Assembly (NCBI RefSeq): GCF_001552135.1
Contig: NZ_BCQP01000002.1
Span: 1 to 64,000, forward strand
Reading direction: 5' to 3'
From: Actinomadura chibensis NBRC 106107
GTDB lineage: Bacteria; Actinomycetota; Actinomycetes; Streptosporangiales; Streptosporangiaceae
Length of the DNA stretch: 64,000 nucleotides
The notes under the pieces are model-generated. The model made no database searches, was not told where the DNA came from, and saw only the letters and a list, made by a program, of their open reading frames with translations. Shown here in pieces: positions 27,496 through 37,500 of this stretch. Both the position numbers and the translations under genes were made by a program. Position 1 is the first letter of the stretch, and every line of letters starts with the position of its first letter.

Positions 27496-28242
27496 GTGAG
27501 GGTCTCGTGGGCGACCGAGCTGGGCAGCGCCGAACGCGGCAACGAGGACTTCGTGGCGGCGGCCGCGGGGGCCGTCGTCGTCCTCGACGGGTGCGGGCTG
27601 CCGCTCGGCACCGACCTCGGCTGCGTCCACGGCACCGCCTGGTACGCGCGCTCGCTCGGCGCCCGGCTGCTCGCCCGGCTGCTGGACGGCCTCGGCCCGA
27701 CCGCGGGCGCGCCGGTCGGCCCGCCGGAGGGCGCGCACCGGCCCCGGGAGCGCCCGCTCGTGGCGCGGCTCGCCGGGGCGATCGCGGACGTCGCCGCCGC
27801 GCACCGGACCACCTGCGACCTGCGCCTCGCCACGACGCCCGCGGCGACCGTGCTGGCGGTGCGGCGGCGCGGCGAGCTGGTCGACTACCTGGTCCTCGCC
27901 GACTCCACGCTGATCCTGGACGGGCCCGGCGGCCTCCGGCCGATCACCGGCGGGCCGTACTACGCGGCGGCCGACCCGGCGGTGGCGGACGCGGCGATCA
28001 CCGGGACCGTCCCGGCGGCCGAGCTGACCCGCGTCCTGCTGCTGACCGACGGCGCCACCCGGCTCGCCGACCTGTTCGGCGTCACCGACTGGAAGGGCCT
28101 CGCCGACCTCGCCTCGGGACCGGCCGGGCCCGGGGCGCTGATCGAGCGGACGCGCGCGGTCGAGCGCACCGACCCCCGGGCCGTCCGCTGGCCGCGCGGG
28201 AAGCCGCACGACGACGCGACGGTCGCGGTCTGCGCGTTCTGA
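27496..28242 (+). CDS. PP2C-like protein phosphatase domain protein
   Basis: 248 residues. GSAERGNEDFVAAAAGAVVVLDGCG (about 9-33) replaces the usual NxD...DGMGG metal motif of PP2C enzymes, and the C-terminal PHDDATVAVCAF (about 236-247) matches the closing DDxTV strand. The middle glycine-rich metal loop is altered (VLLLTDGATRL is present). It may therefore be an active phosphatase with a modified metal site or a binding protein. GTG start with GGAGGGA upstream. It follows the cyclase gene by 36 bases on the same strand; no partner kinase gene adjoins it. Confidence 0.7.
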   Translation: MRVSWATELGSAERGNEDFVAAAAGAVVVLDGCGLPLGTDLGCVHGTAWYARSLGARLLARLLDGLGPTAGAPVGPPEGAHRPRERPLVARLAGAIADVAAAHRTTCDLRLATTPAATVLAVRRRGELVDYLVLADSTLILDGPGGLRPITGGPYYAAADPAVADAAITGTVPAAELTRVLLLTDGATRLADLFGVTDWKGLADLASGPAGPGALIERTRAVERTDPRAVRWPRGKPHDDATVAVCAF

Positions 28243-28330
28243 CCGGGTGTCCCGTCCCCAACCGAGCGGCTGTTTGGTTCGGTCGGTAGGGTGGGCGGCC
28301 GGATGTCCGCCGCCGAGAGGAGGCCGCGGG

Positions 28331-29155
28331 ATGCGGCTCGGGATCACGATGTTCGCGACCGACCGGACCATGGCGCCGCACGAGCTGGCGCGCGCGGCGG
28401 AGGAGCGCGGGTTCGCGTCCGTCTACGTGCCTGAGCACACCCACATCCCGGTGTCCCGCGCGACGCCGCCGCCGACCGGCGACGCGGCCCTGCCCGCCGA
28501 GTACGCGCGGACGCTCGACCCGCTCGTCGCGCTCGCCGCCGCGGCCGCGGTGACGGAGCGGATCACGCTCGGCACGGGCGTCCTGCTCCCCGCCCAGCGC
28601 GACCCGATCGTCACCGCGAAGGCCGTCGCCACCCTCGACCGGCTCGCGGGCGGGCGGCTCGCGCTCGGCGTCGGCTTCGGCTGGAACGCCGAGGAGGGCG
28701 CGGACCACGGCGTCCCCTGGAAGCGGCGGCGGGCGATGGCGCGCGAGCACGTCCTCGCCATGCGCGCCCTGTGGACGGACGACGAGGCGTCCTTCAAGGG
28801 CGAGTTCGTGGACTTCGACGCGTGCTGGTCGTGGCCGAAGCCGTCCCGGCGGGTGCCGGTGCTGCTCGGCGGCGCGCCGGGGCCGACGCTGTTCGCGCAC
28901 ATCGCCGAGTACGGCGACGGGTGGCTGCCGATCGGCGGGGCGGGCGTCCGCGAGGCGCTGCCCGACCTGCGCCGCGCCTGCGCGGCGGCCGGGCGCGAGA
29001 CGGTGCCGGTCGTCCCGTTCGGCACGAGCCCGACCCCGGAGAAGCTGGACTACTACGCGTCCCTCGGGATCGAGGAGGTCGTGCTGCGCGCGCCCGGCGC
29101 GGGACGCGACGCCGTCCTGCCCCTCCTGGACGAGTACGCCCGTGCCTACCTCTGA
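28331..29155 (+). CDS. LLM-class F420-dependent oxidoreductase
   Basis: 274 residues, luciferase-like TIM barrel. Seen: GITMFATDRTMAPHELARAA, SVYVPEHTHIPVS, ITLGTGVLLPAQRDPIVTAKAVATLDRLAGGRLALGVGFGWN (in blocks), MRALWTDDEASFKGEFVDF and VPVLLGGAPGPTLFAHIAEYGDGW. This is the TIGR03619-type F420-dependent subgroup of actinobacteria, which uses reduced coenzyme F420 for hydride transfer; the substrate is unknown. ATG chosen because GAGAGGAGG lies upstream at good spacing. Stands alone, after the PP2C-like gene and convergent with the DUF4870 gene. Confidence 0.88.
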   Translation: MRLGITMFATDRTMAPHELARAAEERGFASVYVPEHTHIPVSRATPPPTGDAALPAEYARTLDPLVALAAAAAVTERITLGTGVLLPAQRDPIVTAKAVATLDRLAGGRLALGVGFGWNAEEGADHGVPWKRRRAMAREHVLAMRALWTDDEASFKGEFVDFDACWSWPKPSRRVPVLLGGAPGPTLFAHIAEYGDGWLPIGGAGVREALPDLRRACAAAGRETVPVVPFGTSPTPEKLDYYASLGIEEVVLRAPGAGRDAVLPLLDEYARAYL

Positions 29156-29170
29156 CCCCGCGCCCGTCGG

Positions 29171-29653
29171 CTAGCGGATCATCCGGAAGCAGAAGAACGT
29201 CGGGAAGCGGACGTACTCCCCCTTCCCGGCCTTCACCGCGCCGATGATGGCGAACACGAACTGCCCGATCAACGACTCCAGGTACGGGGCGGCGAGCGCG
29301 ACGAGGAACCAGGGCGACAGCACGATCGCGGGCGGCACGCAGAGGGCGGCCACCGCGAGCATGTGGATCAGCAGGGTGATCTCGTAGTTCAGCGCCTGCG
29401 CCGCGTGGTACCTCGTGAACGGCGAGCTGTTCTTCTTCACGCAGTAGATGACCAGCGGCGCGAGGAACCCGATCACGACGATCCCGATGTAGGAGAAGAG
29501 CGCCCAGGTCGTCTCCTCGCCGTGCCCGGGCCGCGGCATGCCGTTCGGGACCCCGGGCGGCCCGTACCCCCAGCGCGGGTCGTAGTGCCCGCCGGGCGGG
29601 GGCGGCCCGGGCGGCTGACCTGGCGGCGGTCCGTACGGGGGCTGGTCGGTCAC
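29171..29653 (-). CDS. DUF4870 membrane protein
   Basis: 160 residues. A Pro/Gly/Tyr-rich cytoplasmic N-terminus (about 1-45) precedes three or so membrane helices: ALFSYIGIVVIGFLAPLVIY, ITLLIHMLAVAALCVPPAIV and a last one reaching FVFAIIGAVKAGKGEYVRFP. The motif FTRYHAAQALNYEI between the first two is the DUF4870 (Tic20-like) signature. Many actinobacteria have several such small proteins; function unknown. GTG start supported by AGAGGGA eight bases upstream. Confidence 0.88.
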   Translation of the reverse strand: MTDQPPYGPPPGQPPGPPPPGGHYDPRWGYGPPGVPNGMPRPGHGEETTWALFSYIGIVVIGFLAPLVIYCVKKNSSPFTRYHAAQALNYEITLLIHMLAVAALCVPPAIVLSPWFLVALAAPYLESLIGQFVFAIIGAVKAGKGEYVRFPTFFCFRMIR

Positions 29654-29832
29654 TGCTCGTTCCCTCTGGTCCGGGGGCGGTCGGGAGTCACGCAGAACCT
29701 ATCCAAAACCGGGCGCGCCGGGCATGCGACCGTCCAACTGATCGACCCCGGCGTTCGGAACGGTCCGCCGGACATCTTAGAATCGCGTTCGACTCATCGG
29801 GACGCAGGGGGCGTCCCGCTCGGGAGGGATGC

Positions 29833-30468
29833 ATGACCGCGATGCCGGACGACCGCCGAAGGCTCGACGCGGCCGGGGCCGCGGCGCTGGCCGGGCTCGC
29901 CGCGCGCGTCCGCGAGCTGACCGAGGCAGCCGTGCTCACCGGCGTGGACGCCGCCGAGGCGGCCGCCGTCGCCGCCGAGGTCGCCGCCCTCACCGCCCGC
30001 CTCGGCGCGGAGCGCGACGGCGCGCCGCCGTTCGCCGCGTCCCCGGACGGCGTCCGCATGGACCGGCAGCTCGCCAACCCCGTCACCGGCCCGCTGAACC
30101 CGCTCGCGCCGCCGATCGAGCTGGAGGTCACCTCGGACGGCATCGTCCGCGGCGAGTTCACGCTCGGCCCCGTCTACGAGGGGCCGCCGTCGTACGTGCA
30201 CGGCGGCGTGTCCGCGATGGTGCTCGACCAGGTCCTCGGCATGGCGGCGGCCGCGACCGGGACGCCCGGCATGACCGCGTCCCTGGAGCTGCGCTACCGG
30301 CGGCCGACGCCGCTCGGCGTCCCGCTGCTCGCCGAGGCGAAGGCGAGCCGCGTGGAGGGCCGCAAGGTGTTCGCGTCCGGGACGATCGCCGCCCCGGACG
30401 GCCGCGTCACCGTCGAGGCCACCGCCCTGTTCGTCATGCCGCAGCGCTTCGTCACGTCCCAGTACTGA
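29833..30468 (+). CDS. PaaI-family hotdog thioesterase
   Basis: 211 residues. The C-terminal 140 residues form a hotdog domain: GEFTLGPVYEGPPSYVHGGVSAMVLDQVLGMAA (in blocks; the HGG..A..D pattern is the PaaI active region), then LRYRRPTPLGVPLLAEAKASRVEGRKVFASG. The N-terminal 70 residues are an alanine-rich helical extension. Family members hydrolyse acyl-CoA thioesters in the cytosol. Start ATG with GGAGGG five bases upstream. Confidence 0.87.
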   Translation: MTAMPDDRRRLDAAGAAALAGLAARVRELTEAAVLTGVDAAEAAAVAAEVAALTARLGAERDGAPPFAASPDGVRMDRQLANPVTGPLNPLAPPIELEVTSDGIVRGEFTLGPVYEGPPSYVHGGVSAMVLDQVLGMAAAATGTPGMTASLELRYRRPTPLGVPLLAEAKASRVEGRKVFASGTIAAPDGRVTVEATALFVMPQRFVTSQY

Positions 30469-30505
30469 GACCGGGACCGCTGACGGGCCGTCGGTAGACA
30501 GGGCG

Positions 30506-31018
30506 TCAGTACTCGTAGACCTTGACGGTCGGGTCGTGCCCGTACCAGGACGCGACCACCGACGACGTGTGCTTGTCGTCGAGGAAGTCGACGCGGAGCC
30601 AGCCCTCGGTCTGCGTGACCCGCGTCTCGTAGCCCGGGTTGGGCGTCGCCGACACGAGCCGCACCCGGTCCTTCTCGAAGGACATCGCGGCGCGCCCGCC
30701 GCGGGTCGCGAAGCTGCGCACGTTGTCCGGCGGCTTCGGCGGCGGCGCCTTGCCGGGCGGCCGGACCGTCGGCCTCGACGGGCGCGGCGCCACGTCCTCG
30801 CCGGTCACCGGGCCGGGCCGGGACGTCGGCGAGCCGATCGACGTCGGCCCCGGCGGCGTCGCCGGACTGGAGTGGATGACGGGCCCGGCGATCGGCGGCG
30901 GCGCCGACCGCTCCGACACCGCGCCGCGCACGACGTCGCGGACCCCGAGCCAGGAGAGCGCGACCGCGAGCGCCGTCGCCCCCGCCCACGGGGCAACATA
31001 CGACATCGCGCGACGCAT
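30506..31018 (-). CDS. hypothetical membrane-anchored or secreted protein
   Basis: 170 residues. An N-terminal hydrophobic segment (YVAPWAGATALAVALSWLGV, about 7-26) is followed by a Pro/Thr/Ser-rich linker (about 40-95) and a small beta domain (AAMSFEKDRVRLVSATPNPG to SSVVASWYGHDPTVKVYEY). This is the layout of an exported anchored domain facing the outside. The gene is divergent from the adjacent two-component system by 27 bases, so it is a plausible target or accessory sensor of that system. No family recognised. Confidence 0.72.
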   Translation of the reverse strand: MRRAMSYVAPWAGATALAVALSWLGVRDVVRGAVSERSAPPPIAGPVIHSSPATPPGPTSIGSPTSRPGPVTGEDVAPRPSRPTVRPPGKAPPPKPPDNVRSFATRGGRAAMSFEKDRVRLVSATPNPGYETRVTQTEGWLRVDFLDDKHTSSVVASWYGHDPTVKVYEY

Positions 31019-31045
31019 GGGCACATGGTGGCATACGGTTCCGCC

Positions 31046-31732
31046 ATGGCGAGTGTTCTGGTGGTCGAGGACGACGCGAACGTCCGGACCGCCTTGATCA
31101 GGGAACTGAGCGCCCGGTCGCACGTCGTCCGCAGCGTCGGCACCGCGATGGACGCGCTGCGCGAGGTGACGCAGTCGCCGCCCGACGTCGTCGTCCTCGA
31201 CCTCGGACTGCCCGACCTCGACGGCGCGGAGGTGCTGAAGATGCTGCGCGGCATCTCCGACGTGCCGGTCATCATCGCGACCGCGCGCGACGACGAGCCC
31301 GAGATCGTCCGGCTGCTGAACGCGGGCGCCGACGACTACCTCATCAAGCCGTTCTCCATCGAGCACCTGAGCGCGCGGCTCGCCGCCGTGCTGCGCCGGT
31401 CGGCGCGGTCCGGGCCGACCGCGGAGCTGAGCGTCGGAGGGCTGCACATCGACCTCGACCGGCGCGAGGCGGCGCTCGACGGCGCGCCGCTCGAACTGAC
31501 CCGCCGCGAGTTCGACCTGCTGGCCTACCTCGCCGCCCGGCCGGGCCGCGTCGTCGCGCGGCGCGAGCTGCTCGCCGAGGTGTGGCGGCAGGCGTACGGC
31601 GACGACCAGACCATCGACGTCCACCTGTCCTGGCTGCGCCGCAAGCTCGGCGAGACCGCCGCGGCGCCCCGGTACCTGCACACGGTGCGCGGCGTCGGGG
31701 TCCGCCTCGCCGCGCCCGACCCGAGATCATGA
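31046..31732 (+). CDS. OmpR/PhoB-family response regulator
   Basis: 228 residues. Receiver domain with acidic pocket VVEDDAN, phosphoacceptor Asp52 in LDLGLPDLDG, Thr79 region and Lys101 in LIKPFS; C-terminal winged helix (LELTRREFDLLAYLAARPGR, recognition region DDQTIDVHLSWLRRKLGE). The stop overlaps the ATG of the kinase gene (ATGA), so the pair is translationally coupled. No Shine-Dalgarno sequence: TACGGT ends about 7 bases before the ATG, consistent with leaderless initiation. An ATG seven codons upstream is possible. Confidence 0.93.
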   Translation: MASVLVVEDDANVRTALIRELSARSHVVRSVGTAMDALREVTQSPPDVVVLDLGLPDLDGAEVLKMLRGISDVPVIIATARDDEPEIVRLLNAGADDYLIKPFSIEHLSARLAAVLRRSARSGPTAELSVGGLHIDLDRREAALDGAPLELTRREFDLLAYLAARPGRVVARRELLAEVWRQAYGDDQTIDVHLSWLRRKLGETAAAPRYLHTVRGVGVRLAAPDPRS

Positions 31733-33078
31733 GGCGGACGCTCGTCCTCGTGTCGCTGGCCGTGACCTCCATGGTCGCGCTGGCGTTCCTCATCCCGCTC
31801 GCGCTGACCGTCCGGGAGATCGCCCGGGACCGCGCGCTCACCACCGCCGAGCGGCAGGCGAGCGCGCTCGGCCCCGTCCTCGTCGTCACCGAGGACCCGC
31901 CCGCCCTCGAACGCGCCGTCGCCAGCACGCAGGCGGGCGCCGCCGGGCGGATGACCGTGCACATGCCGGACGGCGGCGTCGTCCCGCGCGACGCCCGCGG
32001 CGACGGCTCCGCCGACCCCGAGCAGCTCGCCGAGGCCGGCCGCCGCGGCCGCTCCTACACCGCCCGCGTCGGCGGCGGCTATGCGCTCCTGCAGCCCGTG
32101 GCGCTGGACGCCGGGCGCACCGCCGTCGTCGAGGTGTACCTGCCCGACGACGACCTCTCCCGCGGCGTGTGGAAGGCGTGGCTCGTGATGACGACCGTCG
32201 CCGCCGCGCTCGTCGCCGGGTCCGTCGCCGTCGCCGACCGGCTCGGCAACCGCATGATCCGCTCCACCCGGCGGCTGGCGGAGGCGGCGGGCGCGTTCGG
32301 GGACGGGGAGCTGTCGGTCCGCATCGAGCCGGACGGCCCGCCCGAGCTGGTCGAGGCCGGGCTCGCGTTCAACGCGATGGCCGACCACGTCGTCCAGCTG
32401 CTGGCCGCCGAGCGGGAGATGGCCGCCGACCTGTCGCACCGGCTGCGCACCCCGCTCGCCGCGCTGCGGCTGAACGCCGAGGCGCTCGGCGACGGCCCGG
32501 TCGCCGAGCAGACCCGCGAGGCCGTCGACCGCATCGAGCGCGAGGTCGACCAGATCATCCGGACGGTCCGGCGGCCGACCGGCCGGGGGAGCTGCGACGC
32601 CGCGAAGGTGCTGCGCGACCGCGTCGCGTTCTGGTCGGTGCTCGCCGAGGACGAGGGCCGCTCCTGCGAGCTGATCGGCGCGGAGCGCCCGGCGCCGCTG
32701 CCGCTGCCCGGCACCGAGCTCGCCGCCGCCGTGGACGCCCTGCTCGGCAACATCTTCCGGCACACGTCCGAGGGCACCGGGTTCGCCGTCACCCTCCACC
32801 AGGGCCAGGGCGTCACCGGCATCCTCGTCGCCGACGGCGGCCCCGGCATCGCCGACCCGGACGCGGCGCTGAAGCGCGGCAGCAGCGGCGGCGGCTCCAC
32901 CGGGCTCGGCCTGGACATCGCCCGCCGCGCCGCCGAGTCCACCGGCGGCTACCTGCGCATCCACCGGAGCGTCCTCGGCGGGGCGCAGGTGCAGATGTGG
33001 TTCCGGACGAAATGGCTCCCGCCCGCCCGCCGCTCCCGCCGCCTCGTCCGCCGCCGCCACTCCCGCTCCCGCGGCTAG
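31729..33078 (+). CDS. sensor histidine kinase of the two-component pair
   Basis: 449 residues. Membrane helix 1 at about 5-27, extracytoplasmic domain of about 120 residues, helix 2 at about 150-170, HAMP to about 225, phosphoacceptor His237 in DLSHRLRTPL, N box LLGNIFRHTSEG, G1 ADGGPGIAD, G2 GGSTGLGLDIA. The C-terminal tail is strongly basic (KWLPPARRSRRLVRRRHSRSRG in total), which may hold it to the membrane. Second gene of the operon with the OmpR-type regulator; the signal is unknown. Confidence 0.92.
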   Translation: MRRTLVLVSLAVTSMVALAFLIPLALTVREIARDRALTTAERQASALGPVLVVTEDPPALERAVASTQAGAAGRMTVHMPDGGVVPRDARGDGSADPEQLAEAGRRGRSYTARVGGGYALLQPVALDAGRTAVVEVYLPDDDLSRGVWKAWLVMTTVAAALVAGSVAVADRLGNRMIRSTRRLAEAAGAFGDGELSVRIEPDGPPELVEAGLAFNAMADHVVQLLAAEREMAADLSHRLRTPLAALRLNAEALGDGPVAEQTREAVDRIEREVDQIIRTVRRPTGRGSCDAAKVLRDRVAFWSVLAEDEGRSCELIGAERPAPLPLPGTELAAAVDALLGNIFRHTSEGTGFAVTLHQGQGVTGILVADGGPGIADPDAALKRGSSGGGSTGLGLDIARRAAESTGGYLRIHRSVLGGAQVQMWFRTKWLPPARRSRRLVRRRHSRSRG

Positions 33079-33123
33079 CGGTTCTCGACACGGGGGGATC
33101 GCCCGCCCGGCGTGCCCGAGCTT

Positions 33124-33636
33124 TTACGTCGGCAGATCCGGGACGTCCCGGTGGTAGCCGGTCGTGCTGTCGATCAGCTCGCGGACGATGTCCATGTGCC
33201 CGGCGTGCCGCGCCGTCTCCTCGATCATGTGGAGCAGCACCCACCTCAGCGACACGGTCACGCCGCGCCAGGAGGTGCCGAGGGCGTCGAGGTCCAGCTC
33301 GTCGATGGTCCGGTCGGACGCCGCCCGCGCGCGCCGGTAGTAGGCGACGATGTCCGCCGTCGTCTCGTGGGGCTCGGCGCGCATGTCGGCGTCGGGGTCG
33401 TCCTCGTCGTACGGGACGGCGTCGGACTCGCGGCCGAACGTCTCGCAGAACCACCCGTACTCGACGGACGCCAGATGCTTGGTCAGGCCGAGCAGGCTCG
33501 TCCCGGTCGGTGTCATCGGCCGCCTGGCCTGCTCCTCGTCCAGCCCTTCGAGCTTCCACAGCACCACGTCGCGGTGCCGGTCGAGGCTGGACCTCAGGTT
33601 CTCCTTCTCACCGCCGGTGTACGGCACGCCTTCCAT
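33124..33636 (-). CDS. DinB/DUF664 family protein
   Basis: 170 residues from the ATG at 33636. Four-helix bundle of the DinB superfamily: LTKHLASVEYGWF (first metal histidine, about 51-63) and LLHMIEETARHAGHMDIVRELID (other metal histidines, about 134-156), TPTGTSLLGL before them. Such proteins bind a divalent metal and some are thiol-dependent enzymes (for example mycothiol transferases), a reasonable but unproven role here. The frame is open from a TTG six codons upstream; the ATG is preferred because the conserved sequence starts after it. Confidence 0.86.
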   Translation of the reverse strand: MEGVPYTGGEKENLRSSLDRHRDVVLWKLEGLDEEQARRPMTPTGTSLLGLTKHLASVEYGWFCETFGRESDAVPYDEDDPDADMRAEPHETTADIVAYYRRARAASDRTIDELDLDALGTSWRGVTVSLRWVLLHMIEETARHAGHMDIVRELIDSTTGYHRDVPDLPT

Positions 33637-33697
33637 ACCGGCAGACGCTACCAACGGAGGCCGGGGCCGGCGCGCGGGCGCCGGCCCCGGCGCCGGC

Positions 33698-34180
33698 TCA
33701 GCAGTTGGAGTACCGCACGTACCACTTGCCGTTGTTGCCGGTGCCGAGCTTGTAGTCGGCGATCCAGTGCGTGCTGTTCGCGAGCCGCACCCAGAGGTAG
33801 CCGTCCCGGCGCTGGATGGTGTCCCAGTCCGTCGTGACGCGCGCGCCGCGGTTGAAGTGCCCGACGATGCCGAAGTTGCGCCCCGGCCCTCTGCGGATGT
33901 TCAGCCGCTCGACGACGACCGTCCCGCGGCAGAGGCGGACCCGCTGCTCGTCCTGGTCCACCATCCGCTGCAGCGCGATGGCGTTGCCCTCGGGCCCGAC
34001 GAAGATCGCGCCGGGGCCCTGGCCCTCCTCTTCGACCGGCGCGGGCGCGGCCTGCGCCGACTGGTTCTGCCCCGGCTGCGGCGGGGGCGCCGAGGCCCCG
34101 GCGACCGCCCCGTGACTCAGCGCGCTCCCGGCCAGCACGAAGGCCGCCAGCCCCGCACCGAGCTTGACACCTAGCTCCAT
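33698..34180 (-). CDS. secreted SH3-like domain protein
   Basis: 160 residues. Signal peptide (GAGLAAFVLAGSALSHGAVAGA, about 8-29 in total), acidic/Pro-rich spacer, then an SH3b-like module with ERLNIRRGPGRNFGIVGHFN (bacterial SH3 signature, about 92-111) and GYLWVRLANSTHWIADYKLG. Ends in a Cys. Expected outside the cell, binding peptidoglycan or protein. GGAGGGG five bases before the ATG fixes the start. Transcribed away from the defence island. Confidence 0.82.
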   Translation of the reverse strand: MELGVKLGAGLAAFVLAGSALSHGAVAGASAPPPQPGQNQSAQAAPAPVEEEGQGPGAIFVGPEGNAIALQRMVDQDEQRVRLCRGTVVVERLNIRRGPGRNFGIVGHFNRGARVTTDWDTIQRRDGYLWVRLANSTHWIADYKLGTGNNGKWYVRYSNC

Positions 34181-34518
34181 CTGTTCCCCTCCAGTGTGTT
34201 CCGACCTACACCCCGTCAAGTACCCAGTGTCATCGAGTAAATACTCTAAGTAATGGAGACTCTTCGTGAAGCAAGCCCCAAGCCCGAAAGCAAGGCCCGG
34301 CGGCGGGGACGCGGGTCGGATCACCAGGCCGCAGGAAGGGGCGAGCCGCGACTCGCGGCGATCTCGCAGGTGGAAATCACCAGCCATTGACGTTCTGGTG
34401 ACTTAGCCGCACATGCGGGCCGTTCCCGTCCGGCTCAGCGACAACTCAACTCGTGAACCGGGGGCAACGAGGGGGTTCTTCTTGGTCGGCGACTTGGGCG
34501 GTGACGGAGGGGTGGGCG
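34181..34518. other. intergenic region between SH3 gene and hsdR end, with small palindrome
   Basis: No supported gene. GAGTA-AA-TACTC (34235-34246) is a palindrome 55-66 bases upstream of the SH3-protein ATG and lies in an A/T-richer patch, so it may be an operator or the promoter itself. The rest is where the composition begins to shift towards that of the island. Confidence 0.4.
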
Positions 34519-37500
34519 TTAGCGGTACTCGTTTCGCGCCTTCAGCAGGTCGAACAGTTCGTCGAACCGGTCGAAGCCGGGCGGCAGCACTTTGTGCAGT
34601 TCGCGGGCGAGAGCACGCTCTTTCCTGCGATTGCCGACCCAGTCGTGCTCCTTCTCGTGGCGCACGGTCTCGTCAATCAGCGCGGCCATGCCCGGATCGG
34701 GGAAGTTGAAGTCGATCAATGCCCGCTGCGCCCCGTCCTTGGCCCATTCCGGATACCGGGTGTCCGACTCGCCCGTGCCGACCTTCTTGGCCAGGTTGAG
34801 GAGCTGCTTCAAGTAGACCTCGTACTCCACGGCCTCCTGGCGGCGCTGCCGGATGAGGTCGTCGAGCAGTTCGGACATGCGGTCGTAGTACTTCGGATTC
34901 ATCGCCCGCTCGTCGACGATCGTCTTGCGGACGTTGTTGACGATGGTCTCGGCCGAGGCCTCGGGATTCCCGCGGATGTTCGGGGGAAGGGCGTCGAGGG
35001 CGTCCTCGCCGCGCTCGACGATCAGCTCCACTATGCCCTTGTCGAAGGTCGCCACGACCTCGGACGGGTCGGCTTGGATATAGGTGTCGAGAAGGGCGCG
35101 CATGCCCGCCTCGAACCTTTTCGTGTCGACGTTCTCGCGGGCGCCCAACTTGACCTCGTCGCGGACGGCCACGTAGTGCGTGACCTCCGCCTTGATCGAT
35201 GCGGCTTCGGCCGCCGTGTAGCCGGCCTCCGCCATCTCGTTGGCGATGGCGCCGTAGGCGCGGACCAGAGCGGAAACGGACTTGTAGAGCTCGACGCGCT
35301 TCGGCTCATTGCCCTTGATCTGAGCGGCGTCACCGGCCACGGCGGCCACGAAGTGACGCTGGTATTCCAGGGTCCCCTTCGGCGGCGCGACCGGCTCGGT
35401 AAGGGCGCGGATCCGCTCCAGCGCCTTGTCGAGATCCTTGCGGGCCTGCCCCACGCGGTCCTTGAGAAGGCCCTTGACGTCCCCCTCCTCGTAGCCGCCG
35501 AGGGCTCCCGAGGTGTAGTCGGTGATGGCGCTCTCAAGCGAGTTGAACAGGTCGCGGTAGTCGATGATGTAGCCGTAGGTCTTGTCGTCGCCGTCGAGCC
35601 GGTTGACGCGGCAGATGGCCTGGAAGAGCCTGTGGTCGCGCATCTTCTTGTCGATGTACAGATAGGTGGCGCTCGGGGCGTCGAAGCCGGTCAGCAGCTT
35701 GTCGACCACGATGAGCAGGCGCATCTGGCCCGGCTCCTCGACGAAGCGGCGCTTGACCTCCCTCTCGAACTCCTCGATCCGCGCGACGCCTTCGTCCTCG
35801 CCCACGCCGAAGAAGTCGGCCAGCATCCTGCGGTAGATGTCGTACTGGCGGAGCTTCTCGGTGGCGCCTTCCCCCGAGTCGTCCTTGGAGATGTCGCCGG
35901 GGTTGGGCACGTAGCTCGTGACGATGGCGGCCTTGCCCTTGAAACCGGCGTTGACGAACATCTCGTAGAACTTGCACGCCTGGTAGATGCTCTCGCCGAC
36001 GAGCATGGCGTTGCCGCGGCCGCTCACCAGGCGCGGTTCGGTCTCCATGTCGAGCAGGATGTCCTGGACGATCTGCTTGGCCCGAGGCTCAGCGGATACG
36101 ATCTTCTGAATCGTGCCCCATTTCCTCTTGAGCGTGGCCTTGCTGAGGTCGGTGAGGCCGGTCGTCTTCGCCTCGAACCATTTGTCGACCTTTCCGGGGC
36201 TGGTCAGGTCCTGGTCGATGTCGCGGGCCTCATAACGCAGGTCGAGCACGACGCCGTCGGCGACCGCTTCGTCGAACTTGTAGGTGTGGATGAACGAGCC
36301 GAAGGTCTCGATACTGGTCGCCTTGTCGGCCTTGAGCAGCGGCGTACCGGTGAAACCGATGAACATCGCGCCCGGCAGCAATTTCTTCATGGCGCGGTGC
36401 ATCTTGCCCGACTGGGTGCGGTGCGCCTCGTCGACGAAGACGAACAGATTGCCCTTGGGCGCGAAGCCGGCCGGAAGGCGTGAGCGCAACTCGGAGATGA
36501 ACTCCTCGCCCGCCTCGTCAAGATCCTCGTCGTCGTCCCCGCCACGGAATTTGTGGACCAGAGAGCAGATCAGCCACGGGTCGTGCTTGTTGAGCTGGGT
36601 CAGCAGGTCGGCGCCCGAGGTGGTGCGGTAGATCTGCTCGTTGACACCGCCGAAGACCTTCTCGATCTGGTCGTCGAGTTCGGTGCGGTCGGTGATGATC
36701 AGGACGCGGGGCTCGTCCCGCTGGTTCTCGCGGATCCACTTGGCGAGCCAGACCATGGTCAGGCTCTTGCCCGACCCCTGGGTGTGCCAGATGATGCCGC
36801 CCTCGCGCTCGGCGACGCGGGCCTGGGCCGCCTTGACGCCGAAGAACTGGTTGTGGCGGGCGGTCTTCTTGACACCGGAGTCGAAGACCATGAAGTCGTG
36901 GACGAGTTCGAGGAAGCGGTCCTTGGAGCACATCTGCGCGATGGCCCGGTCCAGCCGGCCGGGCACACCGGCCCCGACCGGGCTGTCCTCGGGTTCCTTC
37001 CACTCGAGCCAGTACTTCTCGGGCGTCTCGATCACGCCGTAGCGCAGGCCCTCGACGTCGTTGCCCGCGAACAGGAGCTGGACGGTCGAGAAGAACGGCC
37101 GGATGAAGTGCTCGCTCTGGTTGCCGATGTGCTGCCGGATGCCCTCGCCGACGCTCACCTTCGAGCGCTTGAACTCGATGACGCCGAGGGCCAGGCCGTT
37201 GACGTAGAGCACGACGTCGGGCCGCTTGTTGTGCGCGCCCGCGATGGCGACCTCCTCCGCCACGACGAAGTGGTTGGCCCTCTGGTCGCCCCAGTCGATG
37301 GGCCAGACGGTCTCGAACTGCTCGCCGACGCCGCGCTTGATCTTCACGCCGTAGCGCAGCAGGTCGTAGACCTCGCGGTTGGCTCCGTAGAGCGAGCGCG
37401 CACCGCCCACCGAAGCGGCCTTGCGCAGTTCGTTCACGGTCTTGCCGACGATCTCGTCGTCGTAGCCGCGGGCCAGCAGGTTCTGGCGCAGCAGGGCCTC

